Notes: generated from the letters alone by a model not told the origin. A stretch of 64,000 nt of DNA from Polaribacter ponticola (GCF_026191475.2 NZ_JAOSLC020000002.1:124001-188000); one strand, 5' to 3'. Counted from the stretch's first letter, positions 19,844-29,253 are shown. Program-made: numbers and translations.

Positions 19844-22460
19844 AACATTTTCAAAAATGTCTTTTCAAGTAATTTTGAGTTTTTTCTCAAAATTGTATCG
19901 AGAACTTTTTATAAAATTAAATTACTTATTCTCGATACAAATTTTAAAGTTTCACACTTTAAAACTCACTCGAATTGACAGTAATTTAAAAAAATATCAT
20001 CTACTATATTATTTATCAATTATAGTGTTTTATAGCTGTTCTACTATAGAAAAAGACACACCTATAAAGACAACATTAACCAATAATTGGCAATTTAAAG
20101 GCGTTGACACTTTAGATTGGAAATCGGCTTCTGTTCCTGGAAATATTTTTACAGATTTATTAGATCATAAAATTATTGAAGATCCTTTTATCAAAAATAA
20201 TGAAGAAAAAGTACAATGGGTTTCAGGTAAAAATTGGGAATACAAAACCACATTTCAATTATCAGACAAAATTTTAAAGAAGAATAACATTGCTCTTAAT
20301 TTTGAAGGTTTAGATACCTACGCTTCTATTTATTTGAATGATTCCTTACTAGGACAAACAAATAATGCTTTTAGAAAATTTAACTTTAATATTAAAAAAA
20401 TTGCAAAAAAAGAGAATCAACTTAGAGTTATTTTTACAAATACAGCTTCTAAAGAAGAAATTGCAGCGCATAAAAATCCATATAAATTACCCGAAGGAGA
20501 GCGAATTTTCACAAGAAAAGCACAATTTCAATATGGTTGGGATTGGGGACCAAAATTAAATACTTCTGGTATTTGGAAAGACATTTATATTAATGCTTGG
20601 GACGATTTAAAATTTGAAAACATCTTTATTAAACAGAAAGAACTCAACAAAGAAAAAGCTACTTTATCGGTTGAAATTACTATTGAAAGTGCTACCGATA
20701 AAAATGTAAACCTGTTTACCAAAATTAATAGAGAAGTAATTTCTTCGAATCTAACGCTAAAAAAAGGGAAACACACATATAAAGTTCCTATAGAAATTAT
20801 AAATCCTACTTTATGGTGGACACATAATTTAGGTGATCCTTATTTATATCATTTTAATTTTCAGTTAATTGCTGATGGAAAAATAAAAGATGAGAAATCA
20901 ATAAAAAAAGGCTTAAGAATTATAAAACTGATTACCGAAAAAGATACTATTGGCGAATCTTTTTATTTTGAATTGAACGGAAAACCTGTGTATGCAAAAG
21001 GTGCGAATTACATTCCGCAGAATAGTTTTCAGAATAAAGTTAACGATAATCATTATGAAAAATTATTGTCTGATGTTGTAAACTCTAATATGAATATGTT
21101 ACGTGTTTGGGGCGGAGGAATTTATGAAAATGATGTTTTTTACGATTTGTGCGATGAAAAAGGAATTCTAATTTGGCAAGATTTTATGTTTGCTTGTGCT
21201 ATGTATCCAGGAGATATAGCTTTTTTAGAAAACGTAAAAGAAGAAGCAAAACAACAAGTTAAAAGATTACAAAATCATGCTTCTATTGCTTTATGGTGCG
21301 GTAATAATGAAAATTTAGAAGGTTGGAAACGTTGGGGTTGGCAAGCAAATAGAAAAGAAAAAGAGAAACAAGAAATTTGGAACGATTATTTAATTGTTTT
21401 CGATACCATTCTACCAAATATAGTTGCTAAATTTAGTGAAACTGATTATTGGGAATCTTCACCAAAATACGGACGTGGAAATCCTAAATATGAATTTGAA
21501 GGCGATGCACACGATTGGTGGGTTTGGCATGATGCTACTCCGTTTGAACATTTTGAAGAAAAAGTTCCTAGGTTTATGAGCGAATTCGGTTTTCAGTCTT
21601 TTCCGAGTTTTGAGACTTTAAAATACATCAATCAAAGTGATGCAATTGATTTAAAAACTGATGGAATTAAATCGCATCAAAAACACATTCGAGGTTTTCA
21701 GCTGATTAATGAATATATGACGCGTGATTATAATGTTCCTACAAATGATGAAGATTATGCGTATGTAAGTCAATTATTACAAGCCAAAGGAATTGTTATG
21801 GGCATTGAAGCCCACAGAAGAGCAAAACCTACAAATATGGGGACTTTATATTGGCAATTAAACGATTGCTGGCCAGCAATTTCTTGGTCTAGCATCGATT
21901 ATTTTGGCAATTGGAAAGCGTTGCAATACAAAACCAAAAATGCTTTTGAAAACGTTTTAATTTCTTCTAAAATTGAAAATAATGCTGTAAAAACGTTTGT
22001 TATTAATGATACTTTCGAGAATATAACAGGAACTTTAAAACTAAAAATTATTGACTTTTACGGAAAAGAGATTTGGTCTGATGCAAAAGAGATTGAAGTT
22101 TTAGGAAATAGCAGCAAACAATATTATAACTTTTCTTTAAATGAAATTAATAAAAACACTACTGTTTTAGTAGCTGAATTTAATAATGAAAAATCTTATT
22201 TCTATTTTGCAAAACCGAAAGATTTAAACTTACCAAAAGATGAAATTCTTAAAAGTATTACCAAAACTGACAAAGGATTTTTTATCACTTTAGAAAGTAC
22301 TGTTTTACAAAAAGATTTATTTTTATTTACAAATGATAAAGGGCATTTTTCTGATAACTTTTTTGATTTGTTGCCAAATGAAAGGAAAATTATTGAGTTT
22401 GAAACTAATGCTAACTCTTTGGATAATTTACAATTTAAAACATTGAATACGATTGAATAA
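19836..22460 (+). CDS. GH2 family beta-mannosidase
   Basis: Cleaves terminal beta-mannosides such as the Man-beta-1,4-GlcNAc core of N-glycans. After the leader come the GH2 sugar-binding domain (NWQFKGVDTLDWKSASVPGN, then GWDWGPKLNTSGIWKDI), an immunoglobulin-like domain, and the catalytic barrel. The barrel has LRVWGGGIYENDVFYDLCDE, the acid/base Glu in WCGNNEN and the nucleophile Glu in MSEFGFQSFPS. A lipoprotein-like segment (LKKYHLLYYLSIIVFYSC) begins only at residue 51, at 19986. Residues 1-50 are translated repeat DNA. No ATG, GTG or TTG lies nearer in this frame, so the start is uncertain. The 19836 ATG overlaps the cutC stop and could be translationally coupled. Confidence 0.88.
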   Translation: MRKTFSKMSFQVILSFFSKLYRELFIKLNYLFSIQILKFHTLKLTRIDSNLKKYHLLYYLSIIVFYSCSTIEKDTPIKTTLTNNWQFKGVDTLDWKSASVPGNIFTDLLDHKIIEDPFIKNNEEKVQWVSGKNWEYKTTFQLSDKILKKNNIALNFEGLDTYASIYLNDSLLGQTNNAFRKFNFNIKKIAKKENQLRVIFTNTASKEEIAAHKNPYKLPEGERIFTRKAQFQYGWDWGPKLNTSGIWKDIYINAWDDLKFENIFIKQKELNKEKATLSVEITIESATDKNVNLFTKINREVISSNLTLKKGKHTYKVPIEIINPTLWWTHNLGDPYLYHFNFQLIADGKIKDEKSIKKGLRIIKLITEKDTIGESFYFELNGKPVYAKGANYIPQNSFQNKVNDNHYEKLLSDVVNSNMNMLRVWGGGIYENDVFYDLCDEKGILIWQDFMFACAMYPGDIAFLENVKEEAKQQVKRLQNHASIALWCGNNENLEGWKRWGWQANRKEKEKQEIWNDYLIVFDTILPNIVAKFSETDYWESSPKYGRGNPKYEFEGDAHDWWVWHDATPFEHFEEKVPRFMSEFGFQSFPSFETLKYINQSDAIDLKTDGIKSHQKHIRGFQLINEYMTRDYNVPTNDEDYAYVSQLLQAKGIVMGIEAHRRAKPTNMGTLYWQLNDCWPAISWSSIDYFGNWKALQYKTKNAFENVLISSKIENNAVKTFVINDTFENITGTLKLKIIDFYGKEIWSDAKEIEVLGNSSKQYYNFSLNEINKNTTVLVAEFNNEKSYFYFAKPKDLNLPKDEILKSITKTDKGFFITLESTVLQKDLFLFTNDKGHFSDNFFDLLPNERKIIEFETNANSLDNLQFKTLNTIE
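19860..19980. repeat. Dispersed palindromic intergenic repeat, copy B
   Basis: A large imperfect palindrome. AAAATTGTATCGAGAA (19889-19904) pairs with TTCTCGATACAAATTTT (19929-19945). Outer arms TTTTGAGTTTT and AAAACTCACTCGAATTGACA extend it. It fills the gap between cutC and the first recognisable part of the beta-mannosidase, so it is translated if the GH2 gene starts at 19836. Confidence 0.75.
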
Positions 22461-22664
22461 AAGGGTGTTTATCCTCTTGATTTTTAAAATCTAAAAAACT
22501 AACTTCGCTAACTATGAATATAAAACATTGAAACGTTGCATATTCATGTTAACGTTGTAGTGCATTTTAAAGAAGCCCCTGTTTTTAGCCTATTCTTTCA
22601 CAGAGCAATAAAGTACGTTTACATATTAAAGTTTTTAAATAGTTAGCATAACAGCAACTTTGTT
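22461..22664. other. Intergenic with long-range inverted repeat
   Basis: ATGAATAT (22514-22521) pairs with ATATTCAT (22540-22547), with an inner AAC/GTT, just upstream of the receptor gene. No U-tract and no clear promoter. Function unknown. Confidence 0.4.
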
Positions 22665-25001
22665 TTGAATTTAAAAACTATTATTTTGAAACGTATATTA
22701 ATCTTACATTTATTATTGCTTTTTATAGTTACATCAGTATCTGCTCAAAAAACAAAATTAAAAGGAATTGTAATTGACAGTATTACACAAGAGACAGTCC
22801 CTTTTGCGGCTATAGCAATTTATAATAAAATTGAATTAGTGGATGGTGTATCTGCTGATGAAAATGGAAAATTTCAACTAAATACGAGTAAAGCATTTAC
22901 ACATCTAGAAGTTAGTTTTATTGGTTACGAAACATTGCGATTAACTTTTTCAGAAATTGAAAATAAAAAAGAATTGGTTATAATATTACAGGTTGATACT
23001 ACTGTGTTAGAGGAAGTAATGATTAAAGGAAAACGAACCACAACACAACTTAAAATAGACAGAAAAGTCATTAATCTTGGTAGTGATATCCAACAAGCTG
23101 GTGTAAATGCATTAGAAGCTTTTGACCAAATCTCTGAAGTACAAACCGATATTGCTACTGGCACTATTTCACTACGTGGCAGTGATAATGTAAGTGTTTT
23201 GGTAAACGGCAAACCTTCTTCATTAAGCGCTACAGAATTATTACAACAAATTCCGTCTTCGTCTATTGATAGAGTGGAAATTATAACCTCACCTTCAGCA
23301 AAACACAAGGCCAATGGACTTTCTGGAATTATCAATATAATTTTAAAGAAGAATATAAATTCAGGATTGAACTTAGGGCTTAACACATCAATTGGAACCA
23401 GACGGCATAGTTATGGTTTAAATGGAAATTATAATTTGTCTTCCATAAATTTTCGCTGGAACGCTTCAAAATCGAACAGTAAAGAAACTAATAATCAAAC
23501 GATACATCGTCAATTTAATAATGGGAATACCGAGAGTATTTTTACGCCTTATAAATTTGATGGAGGTGTTTACAAAATTGCTGCTGGGTTAGATTTCTAT
23601 ATTAAAGACAGACACGAATTTTCTTTTGAAATAGATTACACAGATGATTCTCATAATTATTTTAACAAATCAAATTATTTTAATGTAACAGCACACGATG
23701 ATTATGAGTTTTTAAGAGAGAATAGCCACTTTCATTATGTAACCATATTTAATGCAAACTACAGGTTAAAATTTGATGACAGTCAGCATTTTTTAGAATT
23801 AGATTACAATATAAATAGTAGTAATAATAATTATCCAATAACAGATTATGAAGATAACACACTTTTATTTAAACAATTTTTAACTGAAGATTTTGTGTTG
23901 CAATCCTTAGCTTTAGATTACAATTTTCCTGTTAATGATAAATTAATTATTGAGACAGGCTTATCTCTAGACACACAAAAATTAAATAGTCAAGATATAT
24001 TTACTCCAGTAAATGAGGTATCTACTAAAAATCAATTTGAATATGATGAATCTTTAGTTAGCTTATTTGGATTAGGTAAATTTTCTTTAGGCAAAATAAA
24101 CTTACAGGCTGGGTTGCGCTATGAATATTTCAAATCTAATTCAAAAAATAAGGCAACTAATTTCAAATCATCACAAAAGTTCTTAAACCTATTTCCTTCT
24201 TTACATATTTCATACCCCATAAATGATGGCAACACACTAAATTTGGGGTATAGTAAGCGAGTGTCAAGACCAAATTTTCATCACATTAATGCGTTTCAAA
24301 TTGTTAACCCTCTTTATATTTGGAGATTTAATCCAGATATAACACCAGAACTTACTGATAATATTGAACTTAGTTATCAAAAAAGTGCTAAAGGATTCAA
24401 TTTAGGAATTACAAGCTTTTATAGACATAGAAAAAATGTAATTTTATGGACAGAATCTTCAGAAAATGACAAACAAGTATTTCGTTATGAAAATTCAGGC
24501 GCATTTAATTCTTTTGGGATTGAAACATCATTAAGATATAAATTGACACCTTTTTTGGATTCAAGGCTTTCAGGAAATTACTATTTTACTAAAATCAATC
24601 AAAGTTCAGCAGTTACTTGGGATAGAACATATGCTTCCAATATTCAATTTAAGAACACAATTAATATTAGTGAAAATTTCACAGCTGATATAACGTATCT
24701 TTACACACCAAAACGTCAAAACACATTTAACTATGTGAAATCTAGAAACAGATTAGATTTTGCTATAAACGGACGGTTTATAAAAAATAAACTCTCTGTA
24801 AACTTAAGAATCGTTGATGTTTTTAATAACAATTTTATAAATAGGACTAGTAAAACAATTAATTTAAGTCAAAATACTATTTGGGGTTTTCAGTCACAAA
24901 CCCAGAACTTTTTATTGAGTTTAAATTACAAATTGTTTGAAAACAAAGAAAGGTTTAGAAGTAGAAAAGACAGAAAATATAATGAAACACCTATAGATTA
25001 A
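22665..25001 (+). CDS. TonB-receptor-like outer-membrane beta-barrel protein
   Basis: A 778-residue protein. A signal peptide ends at VSAQ (about residue 28) and a CarboxypepD_reg-like domain follows (about 30-115). A plug domain covers about 130-230, with SLRGSDNVSVLVNGKPSSL and SIDRVEIITSPSAKHKANGLSGIINIILK. An outer-membrane barrel of the OMP_b-brl_3 type runs from about 380 to the end. Both usable starts (22665, 22686) are TTG; the second gives the neater signal peptide, and no ATG is available. It is directly followed by a LytS-type kinase and LytTR regulator, an arrangement that suggests the pair controls or senses through this receptor (inference). Ligand unknown. Confidence 0.88.
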   Translation: MNLKTIILKRILILHLLLLFIVTSVSAQKTKLKGIVIDSITQETVPFAAIAIYNKIELVDGVSADENGKFQLNTSKAFTHLEVSFIGYETLRLTFSEIENKKELVIILQVDTTVLEEVMIKGKRTTTQLKIDRKVINLGSDIQQAGVNALEAFDQISEVQTDIATGTISLRGSDNVSVLVNGKPSSLSATELLQQIPSSSIDRVEIITSPSAKHKANGLSGIINIILKKNINSGLNLGLNTSIGTRRHSYGLNGNYNLSSINFRWNASKSNSKETNNQTIHRQFNNGNTESIFTPYKFDGGVYKIAAGLDFYIKDRHEFSFEIDYTDDSHNYFNKSNYFNVTAHDDYEFLRENSHFHYVTIFNANYRLKFDDSQHFLELDYNINSSNNNYPITDYEDNTLLFKQFLTEDFVLQSLALDYNFPVNDKLIIETGLSLDTQKLNSQDIFTPVNEVSTKNQFEYDESLVSLFGLGKFSLGKINLQAGLRYEYFKSNSKNKATNFKSSQKFLNLFPSLHISYPINDGNTLNLGYSKRVSRPNFHHINAFQIVNPLYIWRFNPDITPELTDNIELSYQKSAKGFNLGITSFYRHRKNVILWTESSENDKQVFRYENSGAFNSFGIETSLRYKLTPFLDSRLSGNYYFTKINQSSAVTWDRTYASNIQFKNTINISENFTADITYLYTPKRQNTFNYVKSRNRLDFAINGRFIKNKLSVNLRIVDVFNNNFINRTSKTINLSQNTIWGFQSQTQNFLLSLNYKLFENKERFRSRKDRKYNETPID

Positions 25002-25012
25002 GTTTTACAAAA

Positions 25013-26049
25013 ATGGAAGGTAACGTTTTTAAAGAAAGAGCATTTATTGAAAAATTTCGAGCCGGAGAACCTTTTTTACATATGGGTTTTTGGACTATAT
25101 ACTTGTTATTTCCTTTTTTTAAATCTATTGGTAGAAAAACACCATATCATTTTTATAGTGAGTTAAATGATTTAATTTTTGGGCTGATTGTGTTTTATGT
25201 GTCTTATTTGCTCTTTTTTCCTGCTAAAAAAAACTGAGAAATGTAATATTATTATTTATTCTCTTTTGTATCGTTGGATACTTGAATTTACAAGTCCACA
25301 ATTGGTTATTTAAAGGAACACACTCCTCTTCTTTTTTAAGTTATTATGCGATAGGTTATATTTCCACCTATACTGTTTTGTCATTGTTTGCCTATTTCTT
25401 ATACTCAATTAAAGAGTCTTATAAAAAACAAATTGCTTTAGAAGATGCTTATAAAAAGAAGCAACAAGCAGAATTGTCTGGATTAAAATCTCAAATTAAT
25501 CCGCATTTCTTGTTTAACACTTTAAACACTATTTACTCAAGTGCATTAAAAAAAGATGACAAGACAGCTGAAATGATTTTAAATTTATCTGATATATTTA
25601 GATATGTTTTACATGAAGGACAAAATGAATACGTTTCTTTAAAAAAAGAAATCGCACATTTAAAAGATTATATCAATCTACAAGAAGAGCGTCTTTTAGA
25701 TAAAATAAATATTGATTTATCAATAAATATAGATAACGATGAAAAGGAAATTGCTCCTTTATTATTAATTTCATTTGTAGAAAATGCGTTTAAATATACA
25801 AGCCTTTTAAGAGATTCATCGCATCTTATAAAAATAAAAATCACATTAAAAGACAATGCATTTACTTTTTATTGTGAGAATCCGTACAATGAAAAAGCAA
25901 AAAGAGATATTGATTCAAATTGGAAGAAAAGTGGTATCGGCATTGCCAACACTAAAAAACGACTTGAATATTTATATCCCAACAATCATCAATTGCATAT
26001 TCTTGATGATAACAAGCTTTTTAAAGTAACACTTAATATCCAATTATGA
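25013..26049 (+). pseudogene. LytS-type sensor histidine kinase, frameshifted
   Basis: Four membrane segments (about residues 25-40, 48-70, 78-95 and 110-130), then a His_kinase domain (PF06580 type). The phospho-acceptor His sits in QINPHFLFNTLNTIYS, the N-box in SFVENAFKYT, and the G-box in SGIGIANTKKRLEYLY. The frame stops at 25235-25237 after FFPAKK and resumes in -1 as LRNVILLFILFCIVGYLN. The break is an 8-A run (25226-25233, read A_AAA_AAC). A ninth A gives 345 residues. The 3' end overlaps the regulator by 4 bp (ATGA), so the two are translationally coupled. The kinase would phosphorylate that regulator. Confidence 0.87.
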
Positions 26050-26720
26050 TTCATTGTATAATTTTAGAAGACGAAAAGCCAGCTCAAGAAGTGTTGCTAA
26101 GTTATATTAACAAAACTCCTTTTCTAGATTGTATTGGCATTTATGAAAATGGGTTGGACATTACTCAAGACAAATTACTACAAGCAGATATTTTGTTTCT
26201 CGATGTTCAATTACCTGAGTTAAATGGAATATCTTATTTGAAAACAATTACCAATCCACCAAAGGTTATTATAACCACAGCATATTCCAATTATGCTATT
26301 GAAGCTTTTGAAGAATCCGTCGTAGATTACTTATTAAAACCTTTTTCTTTTGAGCGCTTTTTTAAAGCCGTAAACAGAGTTAGAAACAATTTAATTCATC
26401 AAAAAAAGGAAATTGATAAGAACCTGTTTTTATATTCAGATAAAACCTTGTACAACATACATATCGATAACATCTTATTTTTAAAAGCAGAGGTTGATTA
26501 TGTAAAAGTAATTACCGCAGAAAAAAGCATTTTGGTTTTAGATAGTTTGCGTAATTGGAATGAAAAACTACAAAATTTCAGATTTATACAGATACATCGT
26601 TCGTTTATTATCAATATAGACAAAATCACAAAAATATACGGAAATCAAGTATTTATTGGTGACCAAGTAATTCCTATTGGTAAAACATATAAGGAACTAT
26701 TTATTAAAAAGATTAAATGA
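26046..26720 (+). CDS. LytTR-family response regulator
   Basis: A 224-residue two-component regulator. The receiver domain (1-120) has the acidic pair EDE near the N-terminus, the phosphorylated Asp in ADILFLDVQLPELNG, the Thr/Ala switch in IITTAYSNYA and the Lys in YLLKPFSFERF. The LytTR DNA-binding domain (about 128-224) has FLKAEVDYVKVI and FIQIHRSFIINIDKI. The ATG overlaps the kinase stop. Probable target: the adjacent receptor gene (inference). Confidence 0.93.
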   Translation: MIHCIILEDEKPAQEVLLSYINKTPFLDCIGIYENGLDITQDKLLQADILFLDVQLPELNGISYLKTITNPPKVIITTAYSNYAIEAFEESVVDYLLKPFSFERFFKAVNRVRNNLIHQKKEIDKNLFLYSDKTLYNIHIDNILFLKAEVDYVKVITAEKSILVLDSLRNWNEKLQNFRFIQIHRSFIINIDKITKIYGNQVFIGDQVIPIGKTYKELFIKKIK

Positions 26721-26932
26721 CGGATGATTTTGAAAACCAGGTGAACGAAAAAAAGCGCACTACAACAAAGTACTGTGGTAAAAAACAAGTAAAAACTCAT
26801 TAATTTTGCACTAAATTACTTTTATAGTTGTTATCATATATTAATCCTGATTTTGCAATTGCAAAAGCCTGTTTTAGTAACTTTACTACTAAACCAACGC
26901 AACTAAATCTTGTACAAACACGTTAGCGAATC
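26721..26932. other. Structured intergenic element of unknown type
   Basis: Contains a perfect 16-bp palindrome TTTTGCAATTGCAAAA (26851-26866), an inverted repeat GTTTTAGTAA / TTACTACTAAAC (26871-26894) and a promoter-like TAATTTTG (26801-26808). A 27-codon open frame starts at the ATGA overlapping the regulator stop (26717) and ends at about 26800; I do not recognise its product. The layout resembles intergenic repeats of flavobacterial genomes, but I cannot confirm that here. Confidence 0.4.
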
Positions 26933-27892
26933 TTATATTTTTTTGGGATAAAACTTCGATTCTAAAAAACCCAATCCATATCCTAAAAACTGCGTTAAAG
27001 AAGTTATCATGCTTAAAAAAGCTACATATAAGTTTTTATTCTGAAATAATGAATCTAAAAAAATTGCTAGAAAATAAAATCCGTAGAAAAAAAGTAATTG
27101 ATAGTAACCAAAAATTGCTAAAATAACACTGACATCTAAACCTAAAATAAACAAACTAGGAAACCAATAGGTTGGTTTTGCAGTTGCTGGATATTTTTTA
27201 TTTAAAATAGGTCTTGCAGTACCAAACCCAAACGTTTGTTTATAAAACTGTCTAATTGTACTTCTACGTTTATGATACACAAACGCTTTTTCAATCAATT
27301 GTGTTTCAAAACCATTTTCCCACAATCTGAAGGTTAAATCAATATCTTCTCCGTTTTTCATTTTAGAAAAACCTTCTGTTTTTTCGAATGCCTTTATTGA
27401 CAGTCCTAAATTGAAACTTCTTGGTTGAAATTTACCAACAGTTTGTTTTTTACCACGAATTCCGCCTGTTGTTAACACAGAAGTCATAGAATAATTAATT
27501 GCTTTTTGCAAAGATGTAAAACTTTTATGAGCTGCATCTGGTCCACCAAAAGCATCCGTAAAATTGTTTTCTAAAGCATTTTGCACTTCTAACAAATACT
27601 GTTCAGGAACAATAACATCTGAATCTAAAATAATAAAATAGTTTCCAGAAGCATTTTGCATTCCGAAATTTCTGCTTGCTCCTGCTCCACTGTTTTCTTT
27701 AAAAAAGTATTTTAAATCGAGCTGAGACTCATACTTACTTACAATTTCTTCTGAAGAATCAGTAGAACCATCTTCAATAATTAACACCTCAAAATGAGTA
27801 GAAAAATCTTGCTTAGTAAGACTTGCTAATAACTCGTCTATTTCTTGCGGACGATTGTAAACTGGTATTATGATTGAGAATGCGAACTTCAA
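26933..27892 (-). CDS. Family 2 glycosyltransferase with C-terminal membrane helices
   Basis: A GT-A fold transferase using a nucleotide sugar. FSIIIPVYNRPQEIDELLASL starts the Rossmann core. LIIEDGSTDSSEEI and the DxD-type metal site ILDSDVIVPE follow, then the acceptor-side motif MKNGEDIDLTFRLWENG (about residues 1-230). Two or three hydrophobic segments (about 245-300) anchor it to the inner membrane. Such enzymes usually act in cell-surface polysaccharide or glycolipid synthesis; the acceptor cannot be read. Four bases separate it from the upstream small unknown gene, so they are probably cotranscribed. Confidence 0.88.
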   Translation of the reverse strand: MKFAFSIIIPVYNRPQEIDELLASLTKQDFSTHFEVLIIEDGSTDSSEEIVSKYESQLDLKYFFKENSGAGASRNFGMQNASGNYFIILDSDVIVPEQYLLEVQNALENNFTDAFGGPDAAHKSFTSLQKAINYSMTSVLTTGGIRGKKQTVGKFQPRSFNLGLSIKAFEKTEGFSKMKNGEDIDLTFRLWENGFETQLIEKAFVYHKRRSTIRQFYKQTFGFGTARPILNKKYPATAKPTYWFPSLFILGLDVSVILAIFGYYQLLFFYGFYFLAIFLDSLFQNKNLYVAFLSMITSLTQFLGYGLGFLESKFYPKKI

Positions 27893-27895
27893 TAC

Positions 27896-28345
27896 CTATG
27901 ATGTTAAAACAGAAAGCGCAATTTTGTTTCCGTTGATTTCAAAATGAACTTCATCAAAAGTTTGCTCCTTAAAAGAAGCAGCTTCTTCTTCAGATATGTT
28001 GTAATCAATTTTAGTAATAGATTTTTTAACTTTACTAGAAAAATCAGATTCAATCTTATTTTCATCAGATTCTAATTTTAAAGTTTGCGAATCATTAATA
28101 AAAGTAAGTGTACTTCCTTTTTTACTTTTCAAATTGGTAGCACTCACAATAATGGTTTCCAAAATTAAAAATCCTCCTAATTCATTTACTCTTAAATATA
28201 AATCGGCATAATCAGAAGTTGCAAACTTATCGATTCCAACAGTTTTTATATTTTCTTCAATTTGAATATCTACTTCTGTTCTTTCCATTACATTAAAACT
28301 TGCTGTTTGTTTTAATGCCTTGTCAACTTTCTTAAAAAATCCCAT
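27896..28345 (-). CDS. Conserved-looking cytoplasmic protein, unknown function
   Basis: 149 residues, acidic, with no signal peptide or membrane segment and no family I recognise. It begins with a basic helix (MGFFKKVDKALKQTA) and continues as mostly beta-strand-like segments. Its position directly upstream of the GT2 gene on the same strand, with a 3-bp gap, suggests cotranscription. Codon use matches the neighbours. Confidence 0.6.
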   Translation of the reverse strand: MGFFKKVDKALKQTASFNVMERTEVDIQIEENIKTVGIDKFATSDYADLYLRVNELGGFLILETIIVSATNLKSKKGSTLTFINDSQTLKLESDENKIESDFSSKVKKSITKIDYNISEEEAASFKEQTFDEVHFEINGNKIALSVLTS

Positions 28346-28375
28346 TTATAAAAATTAAATTCGTGAGTAAAAATA

Positions 28376-28410
28376 ACAAAAAAAGGATGCCAATATAATA
28401 ATGGCATCCT
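28376..28410 (-). terminator. Rho-independent terminator of fabI
   Basis: A 9-bp stem AGGATGCCA (28384-28392) with TGGCATCCT (28402-28410), followed on the minus strand by a U-run. Located 25 bp beyond the fabI stop. Confidence 0.88.
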
Positions 28411-28434
28411 AATGAATTTATGAAGTAATAAAAA

Positions 28435-29253
28435 TTACTCTTCTCCTACAAATTTATCCATTACAGGATCACTTACACCCATGTTAGAGAATCCTCCGTC
28501 ATGAAATAAGTTCTGTAAAGTTACTTTTTTAGTTAAGTCTGAGAACATTGTAATTGTGTAATCTGCACACTCTAAAGCTGTTGCATTACCTAACGGACTC
28601 ATTTTTTCTGCATACTCTATAAAACCATCAAAACCTTTAACTCCGCTTCCTGCAGTTGTTGGTGTTGGTGATTGAGAAATTGTGTTTACACGTACTTTAT
28701 GATCTCTACCAAAGAAATACCCAAAACTACGAGCAATACTTTCTAAATATGCTTTATTATCTGCCATATCATTATAATCAGGAAACACTCTTTGTGCAGC
28801 CATATACGTTAAAGCAACAATAGAACCCCATTCGCTCATTGCATTTTTATTATATAAAACATTCATTACTTTATGAAAAGAAACCGCAGAAATATCCCAA
28901 CCTTTAGTTGTAAAATCATATTTAGGGTTTGTATAATGTTTTCCTTTACGTACGTTTACAGACATACCAATTGAGTGTAAAACGAAATCAATTTTACCTC
29001 CTAAAATTTCCATAGACTTTTCTACTAAACTTTCTAAATCTTCCATAGAAGTTGCATCTGCTCCAATAACCTGAGAACCTGTTTTCTCTGCTAATGCATT
29101 TAACTCTCCCATTCTTAAAGCAATAGGTGCATTTGTTAATACAAAGGTTGCGCCTTCTTCATGTGCTCTTTCTGCTATTTTCCAAGCAATAGATTGCTCA
29201 TTTAAAGCTCCAAAAATGATTCCTCTTTTTCCTTTTAATAAATTATATGACAT
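28435..29253 (-). CDS. fabI: Enoyl-[acyl-carrier-protein] reductase (NADH)
   Basis: Last reductive step of each fatty-acid elongation round. A 272-residue short-chain dehydrogenase-type protein. It has the FabI cofactor loop GIIFGALNEQSIAWKIA, IDFVLHSIGMS, and the catalytic Tyr and Lys in YNDMADNKAYLESIAR (Tyr-x6-Lys). Then come RVNTISQSPTPTTAGSG and the C-terminal LFHDGGFSNMG. Length and motifs are standard. It has a TATATTTG box 48 bp upstream of the ATG (29301-29308) and a strong terminator. Confidence 0.96.
   Translation of the reverse strand: MSYNLLKGKRGIIFGALNEQSIAWKIAERAHEEGATFVLTNAPIALRMGELNALAEKTGSQVIGADATSMEDLESLVEKSMEILGGKIDFVLHSIGMSVNVRKGKHYTNPKYDFTTKGWDISAVSFHKVMNVLYNKNAMSEWGSIVALTYMAAQRVFPDYNDMADNKAYLESIARSFGYFFGRDHKVRVNTISQSPTPTTAGSGVKGFDGFIEYAEKMSPLGNATALECADYTITMFSDLTKKVTLQNLFHDGGFSNMGVSDPVMDKFVGEE

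Noticed and set aside
22514..22547. Possible integron attC site
   Set aside because: An inverted repeat is present, but the flanks do not fit the GTTRRRY / RYYYAAC core, and there is no integrase or cassette array.
26851..26894. Possible integron attC or phage att site
   Set aside because: It is palindromic but has no core consensus, direct repeat or integrase gene nearby.
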